Shown piece by piece: positions 1 to 7,418 of a DNA stretch of 64,000 bases. The notes under the pieces were generated by a model, which did not search any database, was not told the DNA's origin, and worked only from the letters and a program-made list of their open reading frames with translations. The DNA comes from Guyparkeria sp016278265 (lineage in GTDB: Bacteria; Pseudomonadota; Gammaproteobacteria; Halothiobacillales; Halothiobacillaceae). Numbering within the stretch: position 1 is the first letter of the stretch; every line of letters starts with the position of its first letter. The stretch lies in the NCBI RefSeq assembly GCF_044582145.1, contig NZ_JBDODO010000004.1; one strand, 5' to 3'. The translations under genes were made by a program, and so were the position numbers.

Positions 1-96
1 GACGTCACCGTTCTACCTCACGTCCAGGTAGTGGATACCGCCATGGGAGAGGTGGTGGAGCGCCTCCAACGGGGATGGTCGTACGTTCGGATATGA
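1..96 (+). CDS. 3' end of an unidentified protein (partial)
   Basis: An open frame enters from the left edge and stops at TGA 94-96, giving the last 31 residues of a protein. The fragment ends in MGEVVERLQRGWSYVRI. I do not recognise a family from so short a piece. Codon use is ordinary for the region and the frame has no internal stop, which is weak support. It could also be non-coding. The next 350 bases have no convincing gene and then the IS3 element begins. Confidence 0.35.
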   Translation, partial: DVTVLPHVQVVDTAMGEVVERLQRGWSYVRI

Positions 97-451
97 TGAT
101 CGGCGCGGTTTCAAAGTAAGCCAAGAAGCGCTTGCCGGCTAACTGCCGGCATTCCTTTAGCGCTGCTGACGTTGAACCCCAAAGGGAAGTTAATGGCGGA
201 GTAGAACCCGGGCGCCTTCGTGATCCTGGCCGGGCCGCTCAGCCTGCGCCTGCCGGCAGTTGAGTCCACTGACGGTCTTTGAAGAGTTCAGAACAGAGCG
301 CGTGATCCTCCGACAATCGCCGTGCGATGCATCGGCTAGGAGGTCGGCGGCGTCCTCGTCGTGGACTCCTAGCCGGTGTCTGTTGGGTAGACAGGCACGG
401 GCAATCGCCTCGTTGAATGAGTCGAAGAGGGGAGCCAATCGCCTCAGCGCG
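97..451. other. No convincing gene; flank of the IS3 element
   Basis: This 355-base stretch holds no gene I can support. A minus-strand frame of 82 codons (190-438) has no recognisable domain and no good ribosome site. The 11-mer gtagaacccgg at about 201-211 recurs next to the right end of the IS element at about 1675-1685, and its inverse lies at the left IS end. The flank may therefore contain debris of earlier insertions. Confidence 0.4.
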
Positions 452-456
452 GGGTT

Positions 457-1272
457 CTACCCCGTTTTCGCGGACGGTTGGCTTAAGGGTAATGCGTTGT
501 CGTTGGCCCGGATTCGTCGGCGGACTCTCGGGTTGTGGAAACGCTCGATGTAATCGAACACATCCTGGCGGGCTTCGGCAATCGTTGCGTATCGGCGCCG
601 ATTGATCCGCTCCCGCTTGAGCATGCCGAAGAACCCTTCGGCTGCTGCATTGTCGGCGCAATGGCCAACCGCACTCATGCTGCAGAGCACGTTGTGGTCG
701 GCGAGGAACTGCTGATAGTCATCGCTGGTGAATTGAGTTCCCCGGTCCGAATGCAGGACGACGGGATCGTCACCTTTTCGCTGCCACAGCGCCATCAGCA
801 CGGCGTTGATCACCATCGAGCGGTCCTGTGTCCGGCTCATCGACCAGCCGACCACCTCGTGGTGAAAGAGATCGATCACGACGCACAGGTAAAGCCAGGC
901 TTCCGCCGTGCGGATGTAGGTGATGTCGGTCACCCACTTCTGGTTACCCGCCGTGGCCGCAAAGTCTCGGTTCAGGTGATTGCTCACGTTCACCGGCCGC
1001 CGACCGATCGGTTTCTTGCCCCAGCGTCGCCGCTGCGGCACGCCGCACAGCGTAGCCTTCCGCATCAGGCGAGCGACTCGGTGGCGACCGACGGACAAGC
1101 CTTCGTGGCGAAGCGTCTCATGCATCCTCGGTGCCCCGAGAACGCCGTCACTTGACGCGTGATGCGCCTTGATACGTTCGAGCAGCCACTCGTTGTGCCG
1201 GGCCCGTTGGCTGGGATCACGACCAGCCCAGGCATAGTAGCCGCTGGTCGAGACGTTCAGGCAACGACACAT
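457..1272 (-). CDS. IS3-family transposase, OrfB (DDE catalytic part)
   Basis: This is the integrase-core half of an IS3 transposase. The DDE triad is visible: D116 in WVTDITYI, D176 in LHSDRGTQF and E212 in AAEGFFGMLKRE, with the D-to-E spacing of 35 residues normal for rve-type cores. An HTH_21-like segment lies before it (residues about 30-75). The coordinates start at an internal ATG. The same frame is open further upstream and overlaps the end of orfA, so the working protein is most likely an OrfAB fusion made by -1 frameshifting. No inactivating change is visible. Confidence 0.9.
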   Translation of the reverse strand: MCRCLNVSTSGYYAWAGRDPSQRARHNEWLLERIKAHHASSDGVLGAPRMHETLRHEGLSVGRHRVARLMRKATLCGVPQRRRWGKKPIGRRPVNVSNHLNRDFAATAGNQKWVTDITYIRTAEAWLYLCVVIDLFHHEVVGWSMSRTQDRSMVINAVLMALWQRKGDDPVVLHSDRGTQFTSDDYQQFLADHNVLCSMSAVGHCADNAAAEGFFGMLKRERINRRRYATIAEARQDVFDYIERFHNPRVRRRIRANDNALPLSQPSAKTG

Positions 1273-1319
1273 CAGGCGAACGGGATAGTCACTGCGACAG
1301 CGCCAGATCGTCCGATACT

Positions 1320-1613
1320 TCAGGACGACTCCCTGGCGAAGAACGCTGCCGCGTCGCGCAAAAAATCACGTTCCTTCTTCACACGGGCCAGCTCTCGCCG
1401 AACGGCGGCAAGTTCCTGATCCCGAGCCGTTCCACTGCCCTGGAAGGCCGGGGCATCGTCTTGGTCGGCCTCCCGTTTCCACCGGGCAAGCATGTTCGGG
1501 TTGAGACCGAGTTCCAAGGCGACCTGCCGGATGCTGGTCGATGGATTACGCGCCAGCTCGACGGCTTCGTGCTTGAACTCTCGGCTGTATCGACGTCTTT
1601 GGGTCATGAACAC
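1320..1613 (-). CDS. IS3-family transposase, OrfA (HTH and leucine zipper)
   Basis: A 97-residue OrfA. The N-terminal helix-turn-helix (YSREFKHEAVELA, then SIRQVALELGLNPNMLARW) would bind the terminal inverted repeats. The C-terminal heptad-rich helix (ELAAVRRELARVKKERDFL) is the usual IS3 leucine zipper for dimerisation. The gene stops with AFFARESS, about 48 bases before the orfB ATG but overlapping the open upstream part of the orfB frame. It is preceded by an aggaggtg ribosome site (plus-strand cacctcct). Confidence 0.9.
   Translation of the reverse strand: MFMTQRRRYSREFKHEAVELARNPSTSIRQVALELGLNPNMLARWKREADQDDAPAFQGSGTARDQELAAVRRELARVKKERDFLRDAAAFFARESS
1359..1366 (-). promoter_or_regulatory. 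Candidate -1 frameshift slippery site in orfA
   Basis: Read on the minus strand the site is T TTT TTG at codons for D-F-L of ERDFLRDAA. Slipping back one base places ribosomes in the orfB frame, which is open from here through the orfB ATG. This is the expected way IS3 elements make the OrfAB transposase. The downstream GC-rich sequence could form a stimulatory structure, but I have not folded it. Confidence 0.6.
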
Positions 1614-1716
1614 CTCCTAGCGGCCCATGATGGGCCTTTTCGAAAGTGTCCGCAAAATCAGGGCAGAACCCGGGGTAGAACCCGGTCCTTGCCTCTGGAT
1701 ACCGGCGCCAACAAAA

Positions 1717-1747
1717 AGCCCCGCCACGTCTTTCTCGTGGCGGGGCT
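1717..1747 (-). terminator. Rho-independent terminator downstream of tRNA-Pro
   Basis: A perfect 12-bp stem (agccccgccacg with its complement) closes a 7-base loop. On the minus strand it is followed by TTTTT. It lies about 135 bases downstream of tRNA-Pro on the same strand, so it should end that transcript. Confidence 0.8.
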
Positions 1748-1800
1748 CTCCTGTCGGCGGTACCTGCGTTACGCTCGCCTTCTTAGGGAGCCAGAGCGAA

Positions 1801-1824
1801 TTGTAACCAACATTGTAACCAACA
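1801..1824. repeat. Tandem 12-bp repeat beside tRNA-Pro
   Basis: Two perfect, directly adjacent copies of ttgtaaccaaca lie 58 bases from the 3' end of tRNA-Pro(GGG). Short direct repeats beside a tRNA 3' end can be arm-type integrase sites or scars of an excised island. The GTAACC core also recurs between the prophage portal gene and attR. Confidence 0.6.
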
Positions 1825-1881
1825 GGCATTTTTCGGGGGGCAACAGGCTAGGGAAGTAGGCCCTAACCTGTTGATTTTGAA

Positions 1882-1958
1882 TGGTCGGAGTGGAGGGATT
1901 CGAACCCCCGACCACCTGCCCCCCAGGCAGGTGCGCTACCAGGCTGCGCTACACTCCG
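1882..1958 (-). tRNA. tRNA-Pro (GGG anticodon)
   Basis: A 77-base minus-strand cloverleaf with encoded CCA. The acceptor stem is CGGAGTG/CACTCCG, the D arm is GCGCAGCCTGGTAGCGC, the anticodon stem CCTGC/GCAGG carries loop CTGGGGG (anticodon GGG) and the T arm is GGGGGTTCGAATCCCTC. It closely matches bacterial tRNA-Pro. Confidence 0.95.
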
Positions 1959-2034
1959 AAACAGGGCGCGCAGGATAGCGTATTTCGTCTTGTCTAGGAA
2001 GACCGAAGGCCTGGCAATCGGCTTGGCGGTCGAT

Positions 2035-3663
2035 TTAGATGTCGTGGATGACGTTCCGGTCGTCCTTTCCCAGCGACTGGATGATTTCCGGCCGGCCATA
2101 GTAGAAGCCCTGGCCCCAGTCGATCCCCATCTCGCGCAGCATGTCGGCGGTGCGCTCATCGCCGATGAACTCGGCGACGGTAATCAGCCCCATGTCCTTG
2201 GCCATGGACTGGATGTGCTGGACGATTTTCTGCGCCCGGACGCTGTCACTCATGTTCTGCACCAGTGCGCCTTCGATCTTGAGGAACGTGAAGGGCATGT
2301 CGAGCAGGTAGCGGTAGGAGGAGTAACCGCTGCCGAAGTCGTCCAGGGCAAGTCGCAGGCCGAAGTCGATCAGGGGTTTGAGGGCCATGAGGGCATCCGC
2401 CGTGTCCTCAAGCACCTCGCGTTCGGTCATTTCCAGGACCAACGGCTTGGGGCCCGGCTTCTCCACGCCATCAATGCCCTCGCAGGCGGCCTGTGCGTTA
2501 AGGATTACCTGCTCCATCAGTTCGGGGTGCTGCAGGAAGTCGCCCGAGATATTGACGAAATGCGCCATCGGCCGGTGAGTGATCGAGGCTGCGCAGTTGT
2601 TGATGGTCTGGTTGATGATCTCGAAGTCGATCCGGTGGGCCATCTGCAACCGCGAGGCGGCATCGATGAACAACCCCGCCGGGATGACGTCGCCCTCGGG
2701 GGTGATCATGCGGGCCAGGGCCTCGTCGGCGACCACCTCGCCGGTCTTGAGGTCGACGATCGGTTGGCTGGCCGCAACAATGCGCCCTTCGTGGATGGCG
2801 CGATCGAGCGCGCCGCCGGTGGTGTACACGGAGGGCTGCAGCAGCCGGTCGGCGTTGACCACGCGGTCGCGGCCGGTGCGCTTGGCCTCGTAGACGGCGG
2901 CATTGAGCGCACTGAGCTGGTCTCGCGGCTGGGTGCGGGTCGTTTCGCCGGGACCGAGCGCGCCGTGGCCGATGCTGACGGTAACGGAGCCCAGTGGCGG
3001 GGCGTCATCGCCGCCATTGAAGCGGACGCTGGCGGCAGATGAGCGGATGCGTTCGGCGATCTGCTGGCTGCGTTCGGCCTGGCGGGGCGGAATAAGGAGC
3101 ATGAACTCGTGACCGCTCCAGCGCGCTGTCATTACGTCGTCGGGCACCGCCGCCTGCATGGCGCTGGCGAGATCGCGGATAACCCGGTCGCCGACGTGAT
3201 AGCCGAGGTAGTCGTTGACGGTCTTGAGCCGGTCGATGTCGACCAGCATCAGGCGATGGCTGCTGTCACCATCCGACTGGATTTCGCGGATGCGCTCGAG
3301 CATCGTGCTGCGGTCTGGCAGGCCGGTGAGCGAATCCTGGCTGGTGGGCGAGCAGAGGCTTTCCAACATAACGACCAGTCGTTGGTGCTCGTCGAGCGGG
3401 GTTATGCCGAGAGTGATCTCCCGGTTATCCATCAGGCCGACCAGAGAGGTTTCCTCGCCATCGATCAGGGCTGTGCCTAGCGGCGAGCCGGGGTTCATTT
3501 GCAGACGGCTTTCCAAGCGTTCGCGAAGGCTCTGGTCGCCGTCGGTCGGGAACAACTCCTCCGCGCGGGGGCTGGCGCTGAGAACGCGGCCGGAGGCAGT
3601 GCAAAGAAAGACGATCATGCCCGGATCGGTCCCTCCGTCTGCCGTGACGTTGTCGAGTTGCAT
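2035..3663 (-). CDS. GGDEF/EAL protein, probable c-di-GMP phosphodiesterase
   Basis: A 542-residue soluble protein. Residues about 10-100 look like a PAS-type sensor domain. A GGDEF domain follows (DSLTGLPD at 110) whose active site reads SGHEF at 183-187, so cyclase activity is probably lost. The EAL domain (about 285-530) keeps the residues needed for cyclic-di-GMP hydrolysis: E314 of EAL, N371, E411, the DD pair 441-442, K462, E498 and Q518. It is therefore likely a phosphodiesterase, possibly with a regulatory GTP-binding GGDEF. I chose the ATG at 3663 because an aaggag site sits 8 bases upstream; the frame is open 22 codons further. Confidence 0.85.
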   Translation of the reverse strand: MQLDNVTADGGTDPGMIVFLCTASGRVLSASPRAEELFPTDGDQSLRERLESRLQMNPGSPLGTALIDGEETSLVGLMDNREITLGITPLDEHQRLVVMLESLCSPTSQDSLTGLPDRSTMLERIREIQSDGDSSHRLMLVDIDRLKTVNDYLGYHVGDRVIRDLASAMQAAVPDDVMTARWSGHEFMLLIPPRQAERSQQIAERIRSSAASVRFNGGDDAPPLGSVTVSIGHGALGPGETTRTQPRDQLSALNAAVYEAKRTGRDRVVNADRLLQPSVYTTGGALDRAIHEGRIVAASQPIVDLKTGEVVADEALARMITPEGDVIPAGLFIDAASRLQMAHRIDFEIINQTINNCAASITHRPMAHFVNISGDFLQHPELMEQVILNAQAACEGIDGVEKPGPKPLVLEMTEREVLEDTADALMALKPLIDFGLRLALDDFGSGYSSYRYLLDMPFTFLKIEGALVQNMSDSVRAQKIVQHIQSMAKDMGLITVAEFIGDERTADMLREMGIDWGQGFYYGRPEIIQSLGKDDRNVIHDI

Positions 3664-3797
3664 CGTCCCTGCTCCTTCCCTGCCTACTATTTCTGCCACC
3701 CGACCTATAGGTGAGCGCCACTCGAGCATCCTAGCAGCGAAGTGACGCGATCTGAATCAGCATTATCTGATACAGACCGCCATAACAAACAGCGCAT

Positions 3798-6089
3798 TCA
3801 GGAGGCGTTCGTATCGCAGACGGGGTTGGCGTTGATGCCGTCGATGCAGCGAATCAGGGTGTCGATGCGTGGTGCGATGCGGTCGGCTGATTCATTGGCG
3901 TCTAGCGCGTCCTCGAGCTCACCGGCCAGTGTCTGCAGCTCGGTTTCACGGCAGCACGCGGCTGCCCCCCGGAGCTTGTGCGCGGCGTGGCGCAGCGTGT
4001 CGTGGTCGTCGGCTTGTTCGGTCAGGAGACGGCGGTAGCTCGGCAGTTCATCGCAGAGCAGGCGCGTCAGGAACGGGTCGCGTTCGTCCTTGCGGTCGCT
4101 TGTGGCGGGCCCGTTGGCCTCGGGGTCGGCTCGGCCATGTGTCTCGAGGGGGAAGAATTCGCCGATCGCGCTCAGCAGGTCGCCGGCGGTCACCGGTTTG
4201 GTCAGTACCCGCTCGATGCCACTGTGCAGCAGATCCTGATGCACGATGCCCTGCCGGTTGGCGGTGATGGCGATGATCGGGGTTTCCAGATGGCGCGGGC
4301 GTTTTTTCAGGATGCGCGCCACGCCGGCGCCGGTAATGTCCGGCATGTGCATGTCCGTGAACACCACGTCGATATCTTCGTGATCGGCCAGTGCCAGCGC
4401 CTGCTTGCCGTTGGTGGCCTCGAGAACATGGAAGCCCAACTCTCGCAGTGTTTGGCCTAGGTGGGCGAGGTAGACCGGGTCGTCGTCGATCACCAGCGCG
4501 GTCCGGCCGGCGAAGGAATACAGGGCGTGTCGCCCCGGTTTGCCATGCCGTGGTTTGCTCGCCCCACTGCCGGTGGGTGGATTGTCGGCCCTGCGAGGCG
4601 GGGCCAGTCGGGCCGGGCTACGCCCCGGCCCCGGTGTTGGCGTACCCAGTACCCGCTCGAGCGAGGCGGACAATGCCCGGGCGCGAATGAACAGTGGCAG
4701 GGTGAAGTCCGCCCAGTGAAGCGGCGCGGCCGGTCGGCCCCGGATGGTTAGATGGCTTGATAGACCAATGACCCGTCCGGCCAACGAGACCCACTGCCCG
4801 AAGGCCGGGTCCTCGTGGTGTCGTTCCACGATTCGCTCGTCGAGGAACAGTAGGTCGACCGGCTGACCGAAATCCGGTTCGACCTGGATGTTTGCCCCCA
4901 AGGCGGCGAGGTTGCCCTGCCAGGCACGACGATGTTGTGCCGAGGCGCAGACCACAGCCGCCAGTTGTCCGGCGAGCCGGTCGCCGCTGTCGGGTTCGCC
5001 GATCAGGATGGGGGCGCTGAAGATCGCGGTCATCCCAAAGCGGCCGGGTTCGGTTTCGACGACTTCGAGTGCCGAATCGAGATGATGGGAGATGCAACGC
5101 AGAATCCAGAGATCGATCAGATCGTCGACCAGCAAGCCCTCGAGTTGCTCGGGCAGCGGTTGTGCGAGGCGCTCCGACAGCTGTTCCTGATCGAGCGAGC
5201 AGTGACGGGCCTGCCCATCGACGGTCAGGCGAAAGCGTCCTAGCCGGTCGCCCCCATCGCTCTCGTAGTCGTCCTCGAGTTCGAGCGTGATGGCCGGCTC
5301 GCACAGGTGGGCGATGCAGAGGATCTCGTTGATCAGGCGGTCGAGCAGCCGGCGCAGCATCTGTGGATCGAACATGATCTCGCGCGGCAGATCCTGGTAG
5401 CCGATGAACTGCAGCACTTCGCCATCGCGCTGGGCGCTGGTCTGCCAGTCGGTGACCAAGTCCTCGCCGGTGGTGCGCAGGTTGACCCGGCCGTCGGTTC
5501 GCGTCATGCGTCCGGCGGTGATCTCGTGGTAATCGATGATGTTTTCGATCGAGATGCGTAGGCGGTGGCTGGCATGCCGCATTAGCTGAAGGGAACGAGC
5601 CGGCTCCTGTTCGCCGCCGTCGGCCGGGGGCGCGCAGCGGCTCAGGCGACGTTCCAGGGTGGCGAGGCTGTCGACCGCCGAACGGATATGCCCCAATGGG
5701 GTCACCCATTGTTGGTTGACCAGTTCGAGCACCGAGGCGGCGGAAAGCTGACTCTCGCCGTCGTTGTGTTGGGTCGGTATCGGTGACTGGCTGGGAGGCG
5801 TGGCTTGCGGTGGACGGGACCGTTGCCGGCCCCAAAGAATAGCCACCGACAAGCCGGCAAGCGTCAGCCAGGCGCCGGTCCAACCGATGGTCACCGCCCA
5901 GAATGCCGGCGAGGGAAGGGCGCGGTCGGAAACGAGCGCCTCGATTGCCAGTAGCAGCGGCGGGACGACAAGGGCGAGCAAGGCCCACGGCAACGCCGCT
6001 CCCAGGGAAGCAAGGCGGCCGGCAAGGCCACGTCGTTTGGGGGGGTGTTTACTGCGTATCGGAGCGTTCACCGAAGGCCTTTGTGGCAT
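3798..6089 (-). CDS. BarA/GacS-like hybrid sensor with degenerate kinase core, receiver and Hpt domains
   Basis: A 763-residue inner-membrane protein with two transmembrane helices (about 31-52 and 63-87). Where a phospho-acceptor HisKA would read SHELRTPL this protein reads NQQWVTPL (125-132), so the histidine is missing. The ATPase lobe is also eroded: an N-box remnant RLINEIL (251-257) survives but the glycine-rich ATP lid is gone. The receiver is intact (VIDDDP at 533, D579 in FTDMHMPD, K631), and the C-terminal Hpt has HAAHKLRGAA with H704. Gene order (sensor, divergent cysM, then rlmD) matches the gacS/barA region of pseudomonads, which suggests a BarA orthologue that now acts as a phosphorelay partner. 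That role is inferred. Confidence 0.75.
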   Translation of the reverse strand: MPQRPSVNAPIRSKHPPKRRGLAGRLASLGAALPWALLALVVPPLLLAIEALVSDRALPSPAFWAVTIGWTGAWLTLAGLSVAILWGRQRSRPPQATPPSQSPIPTQHNDGESQLSAASVLELVNQQWVTPLGHIRSAVDSLATLERRLSRCAPPADGGEQEPARSLQLMRHASHRLRISIENIIDYHEITAGRMTRTDGRVNLRTTGEDLVTDWQTSAQRDGEVLQFIGYQDLPREIMFDPQMLRRLLDRLINEILCIAHLCEPAITLELEDDYESDGGDRLGRFRLTVDGQARHCSLDQEQLSERLAQPLPEQLEGLLVDDLIDLWILRCISHHLDSALEVVETEPGRFGMTAIFSAPILIGEPDSGDRLAGQLAAVVCASAQHRRAWQGNLAALGANIQVEPDFGQPVDLLFLDERIVERHHEDPAFGQWVSLAGRVIGLSSHLTIRGRPAAPLHWADFTLPLFIRARALSASLERVLGTPTPGPGRSPARLAPPRRADNPPTGSGASKPRHGKPGRHALYSFAGRTALVIDDDPVYLAHLGQTLRELGFHVLEATNGKQALALADHEDIDVVFTDMHMPDITGAGVARILKKRPRHLETPIIAITANRQGIVHQDLLHSGIERVLTKPVTAGDLLSAIGEFFPLETHGRADPEANGPATSDRKDERDPFLTRLLCDELPSYRRLLTEQADDHDTLRHAAHKLRGAAACCRETELQTLAGELEDALDANESADRIAPRIDTLIRCIDGINANPVCDTNAS

Positions 6090-6168
6090 ACTCGGGGCGC
6101 GAGAAAAAACCCGCCTCCCCGTATGATTTTGGGATGAATTTGGTAACTGGAGCGAGCCGGCAAAGCGT

Positions 6169-7071
6169 ATGTTAGGTCACCGTCTTGATCAATTGATCGG
6201 CAACACGCCACTGGCGCGTATCCAGCGCCTCGACCCTACGGGTGCGGCCCGAGGCAACGTGATTCTCGGCAAGCTCGAGGGCAACAACCCCGCCGGATCG
6301 GTGAAAGATCGCGCGGCCCATTCGATGATCGCACGCGCCATGGAGCGTGGCGAGATCAAGCCCGGCGACCGGCTGATCGAGGCGACCTCGGGTAATACCG
6401 GCATCGCGCTGGCGATGGTGGCCGCCACCCTGGGTCTGCGCCTGACGCTGATCATGCCCGAGCACATGTCGATCGAGCGGCGACAGTCGATGGCCGCCTA
6501 CGGGGCGGAGCTCAAGCTCGTCTCCCGCGAGGAGGGCATGGAAGGCGCGCGCGATCTTGCCGCCACGATGGCCGCGCGGGGCGAGGGCACCGTGCTGGAC
6601 CAGTTTGCCAACCCGGACAACCCGCGGGCGCATTACCTGACCACCGGCCCGGAAATCTGGGCGGCCACCGAAGGTCGCGTGACGCACTTCGTCTCCGCAA
6701 TGGGTACCACCGGCACGATCATGGGCACCTCGCACTATCTCAAGGAGCAGAATGCGGGCGTGGAGATCGTCGGTGTTCAGCCCCGCGAGGGCGCGCAGAT
6801 TCCGGGGATCCGGCGCTGGCCGGCGGAATACCTGCCCCGCATCTTCGAGCCGACCCGGGTGGATCGCACCCTGGATATCGGCCAGGCAGAAGCCGAGGAA
6901 ATGACCCGGCGGCTGGCGCGCGAAGAGGGCATCATGGCGGGGATTTCCTCGGGTGGCGCGATGGCCGCGGCACTCAAGGTGTCCGCCGAGGCGGAGAACG
7001 CCGTGATCGTCACCATCGTCTGCGATCGCGGTGACCGCTACCTGTCTACCGGGGTCTTCCCGGCGGGCTGA
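6169..7071 (+). CDS. cysM: Cysteine synthase B (O-acetylserine sulfhydrylase)
   Basis: A 300-residue PLP enzyme of fold type II that makes cysteine from O-acetylserine and sulfide or thiosulfate. The PLP lysine is K46 in NPAGSVKDRA. The phosphate-binding loop is TSGNTG (73-78), and the C-terminal CDRGDRYLSTGVF is characteristic of CysM rather than CysK. The length is normal (E. coli CysM 303). It is divergent from the sensor gene, with about 80 bases between the starts. It is followed by a 267-bp repeat element and then rlmD. Confidence 0.93.
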   Translation: MLGHRLDQLIGNTPLARIQRLDPTGAARGNVILGKLEGNNPAGSVKDRAAHSMIARAMERGEIKPGDRLIEATSGNTGIALAMVAATLGLRLTLIMPEHMSIERRQSMAAYGAELKLVSREEGMEGARDLAATMAARGEGTVLDQFANPDNPRAHYLTTGPEIWAATEGRVTHFVSAMGTTGTIMGTSHYLKEQNAGVEIVGVQPREGAQIPGIRRWPAEYLPRIFEPTRVDRTLDIGQAEAEEMTRRLAREEGIMAGISSGGAMAAALKVSAEAENAVIVTIVCDRGDRYLSTGVFPAG

Positions 7072-7088
7072 TTCCCCTGACCGTCCGA

Positions 7089-7355
7089 GGGAAGGTCTGC
7101 ACGAATAGCCAATGTCTCTGGCTTACCGGCTTGTTCGCCATCAAGGCGGCGATTCGAAGTCGGGCTCGCTGCCCGACGAGGATCGGCAACACCGAGGGCG
7201 GGCAAGCCGGAAAGCCCCGCAGGGCGGGTCGCCAGGCGCCCACCTGCGGTGTTGCAGCGCTTGCGAATGACGACAGCCATTGGGCAGCGCACGGCGCCTT
7301 GCATCTGGACGCCTGGCAACCCGCAGAGGCGTTGGCTATTCGTGCAGACCTTCCT
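7089..7355. repeat. 267-bp inverted-repeat element, copy 1
   Basis: An intergenic element bounded by perfect 23-bp inverted repeats: 7090-7112 begins ggaaggtctgcacgaatagc and 7332-7354 is its complement. A second, internal dyad is present (gcaacaccg near 7187, cggtgttgc near 7247). Copy 2 at 49947-50213 has the same length. When reversed it aligns with this copy at the internal dyad within one base. It fills nearly all of the cysM-rlmD gap, has no open reading frame of its own, and looks like a MITE or a structured RNA-forming repeat. Confidence 0.85.
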
Positions 7356-7418
7356 TAGCCGGCCCTGCCGCGCCTCCCGTGCGGCAGGGCCTTTGTCTTT
7401 CCCCTGTTCGAGAAACCG

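Larger units (their letters stand above)
452..1671 (-). mobile_element. IS3-family insertion sequence, complete
   Basis: The element is about 1.22 kb and carries orfA and orfB on the minus strand with the -1 frame relationship typical of IS3. Its ends form imperfect inverted repeats of about 24 bases: the left end begins gggttctaccccgttttcgc and the reverse complement of the right end begins gggttctgccctgattttgc. Four mismatches occur over the 24 positions. A second gtagaaccc copy lies just outside the right end, so the exact boundary may be off by a few bases and I could not define a target duplication. Confidence 0.85.

Noticed and set aside
190..438. An 82-codon minus-strand frame left of the IS element
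   Set aside because: No ribosome site, no recognisable domain; kept only as unassigned sequence.
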